Assembly: GCF_001074975.1 (NCBI RefSeq)
Contig: NZ_JUUO01000028.1
Coordinates: 1 to 50,345 of the forward strand
Reading direction: 5' to 3'
Source: Streptococcus pseudopneumoniae
GTDB taxonomy: Bacteria; Bacillota; Bacilli; Lactobacillales; Streptococcaceae
Length of the DNA: 50,345 nt
Position numbers and translations under genes: made by a program. The notes under the pieces are model-generated. The model was not told where the DNA came from and did no database searches. It saw only the letters and a list, made by a program, of their open reading frames with translations. How positions within the stretch are numbered: the first letter of the stretch is position 1; each line of letters starts with the position of its first letter. Below are positions 48,236 to 50,345 of this stretch, piece by piece.

Positions 48236-48973
48236 CTAATCCTTTTCTAATTCTTGCCAAGTAATAATAGCCTGTGCATTGGTAACACCGTCGCTTGTAA
48301 TCTCATGCTTGCTTTCGAGTCCACTCCGCTCAACAGCCGATGTAATCACCCCACCTGGTCGAACTTCCTTGACATACTTGAGATTGATTTTCTTGGGAAT
48401 ATATTGGGTCAAAAAATCTGCTCCCATGACCTCAAAAATCCAGTCCAGGTATTTACTGTTATTAACATGACCATTCATATCCAAATCGTAAAAACGGACA
48501 TGGTAATCCTTGCTAATTGGATTTTCCAAGCTTTGATATTTAGGTCCTCGAAGCAATTTTTTGGAAAACTCAGATTGGTAAGGAACCACAATCTCAGGTT
48601 CAACAGCATGGACTTTTCGACTGTCTCGGTCCATGAGAACAAAGGTAGTCATCATGTGGATGAGCTCCTGCCCCGCTTCATCATAAATGGTAAAGCGACG
48701 GTAGCAAAAAAGTCGATTGTAGCTCAAAGCTTCTGTTTCGATGGTAATTTCTTCCCCAAAACGAGGTAAACGAATCACCTCAATATCATATCCTGCGATG
48801 ATCCAGACTAAATTATAGTTTTCTAAAATAGTCTTATCACCGACTCCTAGTTCAATAGACTGCATCCCTGAAACTTGTAGTGATAGCAAAACCACATCTG
48901 GAAGTTTAATATGACCGTTCATATCAGCCATATCAAAAGGAATTTTCATTTTCATTTGATAAGTTAAGCCCAT
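48236..48973 (-). CDS. acyl-ACP thioesterase
   Basis: A 245-residue double hot-dog-fold protein that releases fatty acids from acyl carrier protein. The second domain has YDLDMNGHVNNSKYLDW, with the catalytic Asn-His region. It starts 4 bp after the hemW stop. Confidence 0.93.
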   Translation of the reverse strand: MGLTYQMKMKIPFDMADMNGHIKLPDVVLLSLQVSGMQSIELGVGDKTILENYNLVWIIAGYDIEVIRLPRFGEEITIETEALSYNRLFCYRRFTIYDEAGQELIHMMTTFVLMDRDSRKVHAVEPEIVVPYQSEFSKKLLRGPKYQSLENPISKDYHVRFYDLDMNGHVNNSKYLDWIFEVMGADFLTQYIPKKINLKYVKEVRPGGVITSAVERSGLESKHEITSDGVTNAQAIITWQELEKD

Positions 48974-48977
48974 GATC

Positions 48978-50108
48978 CTACTCCAAAATAAATCGTTCTG
49001 CTACGGTGTCTCCCAAAAAGAGACCTCTCTTTGTCATGCGCACTCGGTCACCCTCTATTTGCATGAGGCCTTTTTGAACCAAGTCTCTGACGATTTCGCC
49101 ATATAGTTCATCAAAAGACCGGCCAAATTTTTCCTCAAATCGCGCCATGGAAACCCCTGATTTCTTGCGAAGTCCCAAGAACATTTCTTCTTCCATTTGC
49201 TCTTTTTGACTCAGGTGCTCTTCTGTAATACGTGCATTGCCTTCCTCAACTGCACTCAGATAATGACGAATCGGACCATGGTTTTTATAGCGAATACCAT
49301 TGACATAACCCGATGCCCCAGCACCAATGCCATAGTATTCAGCATTGTCCCAATACATGAGATTGTGACGACTTTCAAAACCGGGTTTGGAGAAATTGGA
49401 AATCTCATAATGCTCAAAACCTGCTCTCTCCAGCTCTGCGATGATATATTCAAACATCTCCGCTTCTAGTTCCTCCTTAGGCAGAGGTAATTTCCCACGT
49501 CGCATTCGGTTCATAAAGACCGTATGGTTTTCTAAAATCAAACTATACAAACTCATATGGGGAATATCCAGCCCAATGGCCTTAGCCACATTTTCCTTGA
49601 CTTGGTCCATAGTCTGACCAGGTAGCGCATAAATCAAATCAATAGAGATGTTGTCAAAACCAGCCAGTTTCAGACGGTCGATATTTTCATAAATATCCTT
49701 CTCCAAATGACTGCGCCCAATCTTTTTCAGCATTTTGTTATCAAAAGTTTGCACACCTAGTGAAACACGATTGACAGCCGAGTTCTTCAAAACAGCAATC
49801 TTATCCGCGTCCAAGTCGCCTGGATTGGCTTCAATGGTCAACTCCTCCAAGACAGACAAGTCCAAGTTTTCAGTCAACCCCTTCAATAATACCTCTAGTT
49901 GTGACGCTGACAGGGCTGTCGGTGTTCCTCCACCGACGTAAAGGGTTCGTAACTTTTGAATGTCATAAGAACGAAACTCTTCCAGCAGATGCTCCAAATA
50001 GCTATCTACCGGCTGATTTTTGATGAAAACCTTTGAAAAGTCGCAATAATAACAAATCTGGGTACAAAATGGGATGTGCACATAGGCTGACGTTGGTTTT
50101 TTCTGCAT
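48978..50108 (-). CDS. hemW: radical SAM protein HemW
   Basis: A 376-residue radical SAM protein. The cluster motif is CTQICYYC (residues about 15-22) and the SAM motif is GGGTPTAL. The HNLMYW motif marks HemW, a heme-binding chaperone, rather than the HemN oxidase, despite the common 'coproporphyrinogen oxidase' label. The ATG at 50108 lies 6 nt after TGGTATAAT with no ribosome site; the longer open frame to 50159 would start upstream of the promoter. First gene of the operon with thioesterase, HAD and TIGR01906. Confidence 0.93.
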   Translation of the reverse strand: MQKKPTSAYVHIPFCTQICYYCDFSKVFIKNQPVDSYLEHLLEEFRSYDIQKLRTLYVGGGTPTALSASQLEVLLKGLTENLDLSVLEELTIEANPGDLDADKIAVLKNSAVNRVSLGVQTFDNKMLKKIGRSHLEKDIYENIDRLKLAGFDNISIDLIYALPGQTMDQVKENVAKAIGLDIPHMSLYSLILENHTVFMNRMRRGKLPLPKEELEAEMFEYIIAELERAGFEHYEISNFSKPGFESRHNLMYWDNAEYYGIGAGASGYVNGIRYKNHGPIRHYLSAVEEGNARITEEHLSQKEQMEEEMFLGLRKKSGVSMARFEEKFGRSFDELYGEIVRDLVQKGLMQIEGDRVRMTKRGLFLGDTVAERFILE

Positions 50109-50114
50109 AGTCTT

Positions 50115-50123
50115 ATTATACCA
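50115..50123 (-). promoter_or_regulatory. hemW promoter, leaderless start
   Basis: TGGTATAAT, then AAGACT, then the hemW ATG. It lies directly after the terminator of the upstream gene. Confidence 0.72.
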
Positions 50124-50124
50124 C

Positions 50125-50180
50125 AAAAAGCGAACAATACTTAGAATTCCGTTTAACAAAATCCTAGCATTGTTCGCTTT
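50125..50180 (-). terminator. terminator of the LPXTG-type surface protein gene
   Basis: AAGCGAACAAT pairs with ATTGTTCGCTT across a 30-nt loop, followed by TTT. The hemW promoter starts at its end. Confidence 0.75.
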
Positions 50181-50191
50181 CTTTATCTAAT

Positions 50192-50262
50192 CATTCTTTG
50201 TATTTTATAACTAACACGATTACCAGAACCAATCTAGTTTGTCTTTACAATACAAAAGAATG
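50192..50262. repeat. inverted repeat in the 3' flank of the surface-protein gene
   Basis: CATTCTTTGTATT and AATACAAAAGAATG face each other across about 45 bp. Probably a structured 3' untranslated region; no gene lies here. Confidence 0.45.
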
Positions 50263-50283
50263 AATGTTCATCTGACTAAATTT

Positions 50284-50345
50284 TTAGTCTTCTTTTTTCT
50301 TACGAGCTACAAGTCCAAATCCACTCAATAGTCCAAGAAGTCCTA
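50284..50345 (-). CDS. C-terminal end of an LPXTG-type cell-wall-anchored protein (partial)
   Basis: The visible 19 codons read GLLGLLSGFGLVARKKKED then TAA. A hydrophobic stretch followed by a basic tail is the usual end of a sortase substrate. The LPXTG motif itself and the rest of the protein lie beyond the window edge. Confidence 0.8.
   Translation of the reverse strand, partial: GLLGLLSGFGLVARKKKED

Noticed and set aside
48254-48769. 171-codon plus-strand frame inside the thioesterase gene
   Set aside because: Antisense shadow; the thioesterase motifs are clear on the minus strand.
50109-50159. Longer N-terminus for hemW
   Set aside because: It would begin upstream of the -10 box, and its residues do not match the family; the ATG before KKPTSAYVHIPFC is the fit.

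Overview
The window is chromosomal DNA from a low-GC Gram-positive coccus, almost certainly a Streptococcus of the mitis/oralis/pneumoniae group. Support comes from four BOX repeats (their boxA parts carry the GGCGA(C/A)GCTGACG core), a mitis-group gene complement (ezrA, clpE with a CtsR box, rodA, murB-potABCD, pst-phoU, spx, cytoplasmic alpha-amylase), and Firmicute-type promoters and Shine-Dalgarno sites. Most genes lie on the minus strand. No rRNA, tRNA, CRISPR array or intact insertion sequence was seen.

Layout. 1-5.6 kb: a BOX repeat, nnrD (NAD(P)HX repair), an unrecognised 273-residue protein, a broken Cof-type HAD phosphatase, folD, a TfoX N-domain protein, and an amino-acid ABC transporter (ATPase and permease, no binding protein). 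5.7-9.4 kb, plus strand: DUF1797 protein, clpE with promoter and CtsR operator, a Nudix hydrolase, a DUF1827 protein. 9.4-9.85 kb: two BOX repeats around a hairpin. 9.85-19.7 kb: ezrA, gyrB and a HAD protein, DJ-1, rodA, dinG, and a U32 peptidase-family protein. 20-24.1 kb: a two-gene ABC exporter and amyA (plus strand, cre site).

24.3-27.6 kb: an alanine T-box leader controls a LURP-one gene and alaS. 27.7-29.3 kb is an AT-rich accessory island: an XRE regulator with a nonsense codon, a TPR protein, overlapping tiny ORFs, palindromic operators, and a decayed divergent unit. 29.3-34.2 kb: murB-potABCD (polyamine import; murB at its head). 34.3-38.7 kb: alsD with a YhfC-type membrane protease, a divergent MocR regulator, an orphan amino-acid-binding lipoprotein, and a Nudix gene. 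38.7-43.85 kb: pstS-pstC-pstA-pstB2-pstB1-phoU, preceded by a 42-codon small ORF. 43.9-46.6 kb: spx, UPF0223, suhB-like and an RNA m5C methyltransferase in one tightly packed operon. 46.8-50.1 kb: hemW, an acyl-ACP thioesterase, a NagD-type HAD and a TIGR01906 membrane protein. The window ends in the C-terminal tail of an LPXTG-type surface protein.

Three things stand out. The 27.7-29.3 kb island looks like a decaying peptide/regulator switch. Five start codons (hemW, the HAD gene before gyrB, dinG, the U32 gene, and the small ORF before pstS) lie only 6-8 nt after an extended -10 box, which predicts leaderless mRNAs. Finally, an uncharacterised protein with an ADP-ribosyltransferase-like sequence pattern is encoded directly before nnrD.
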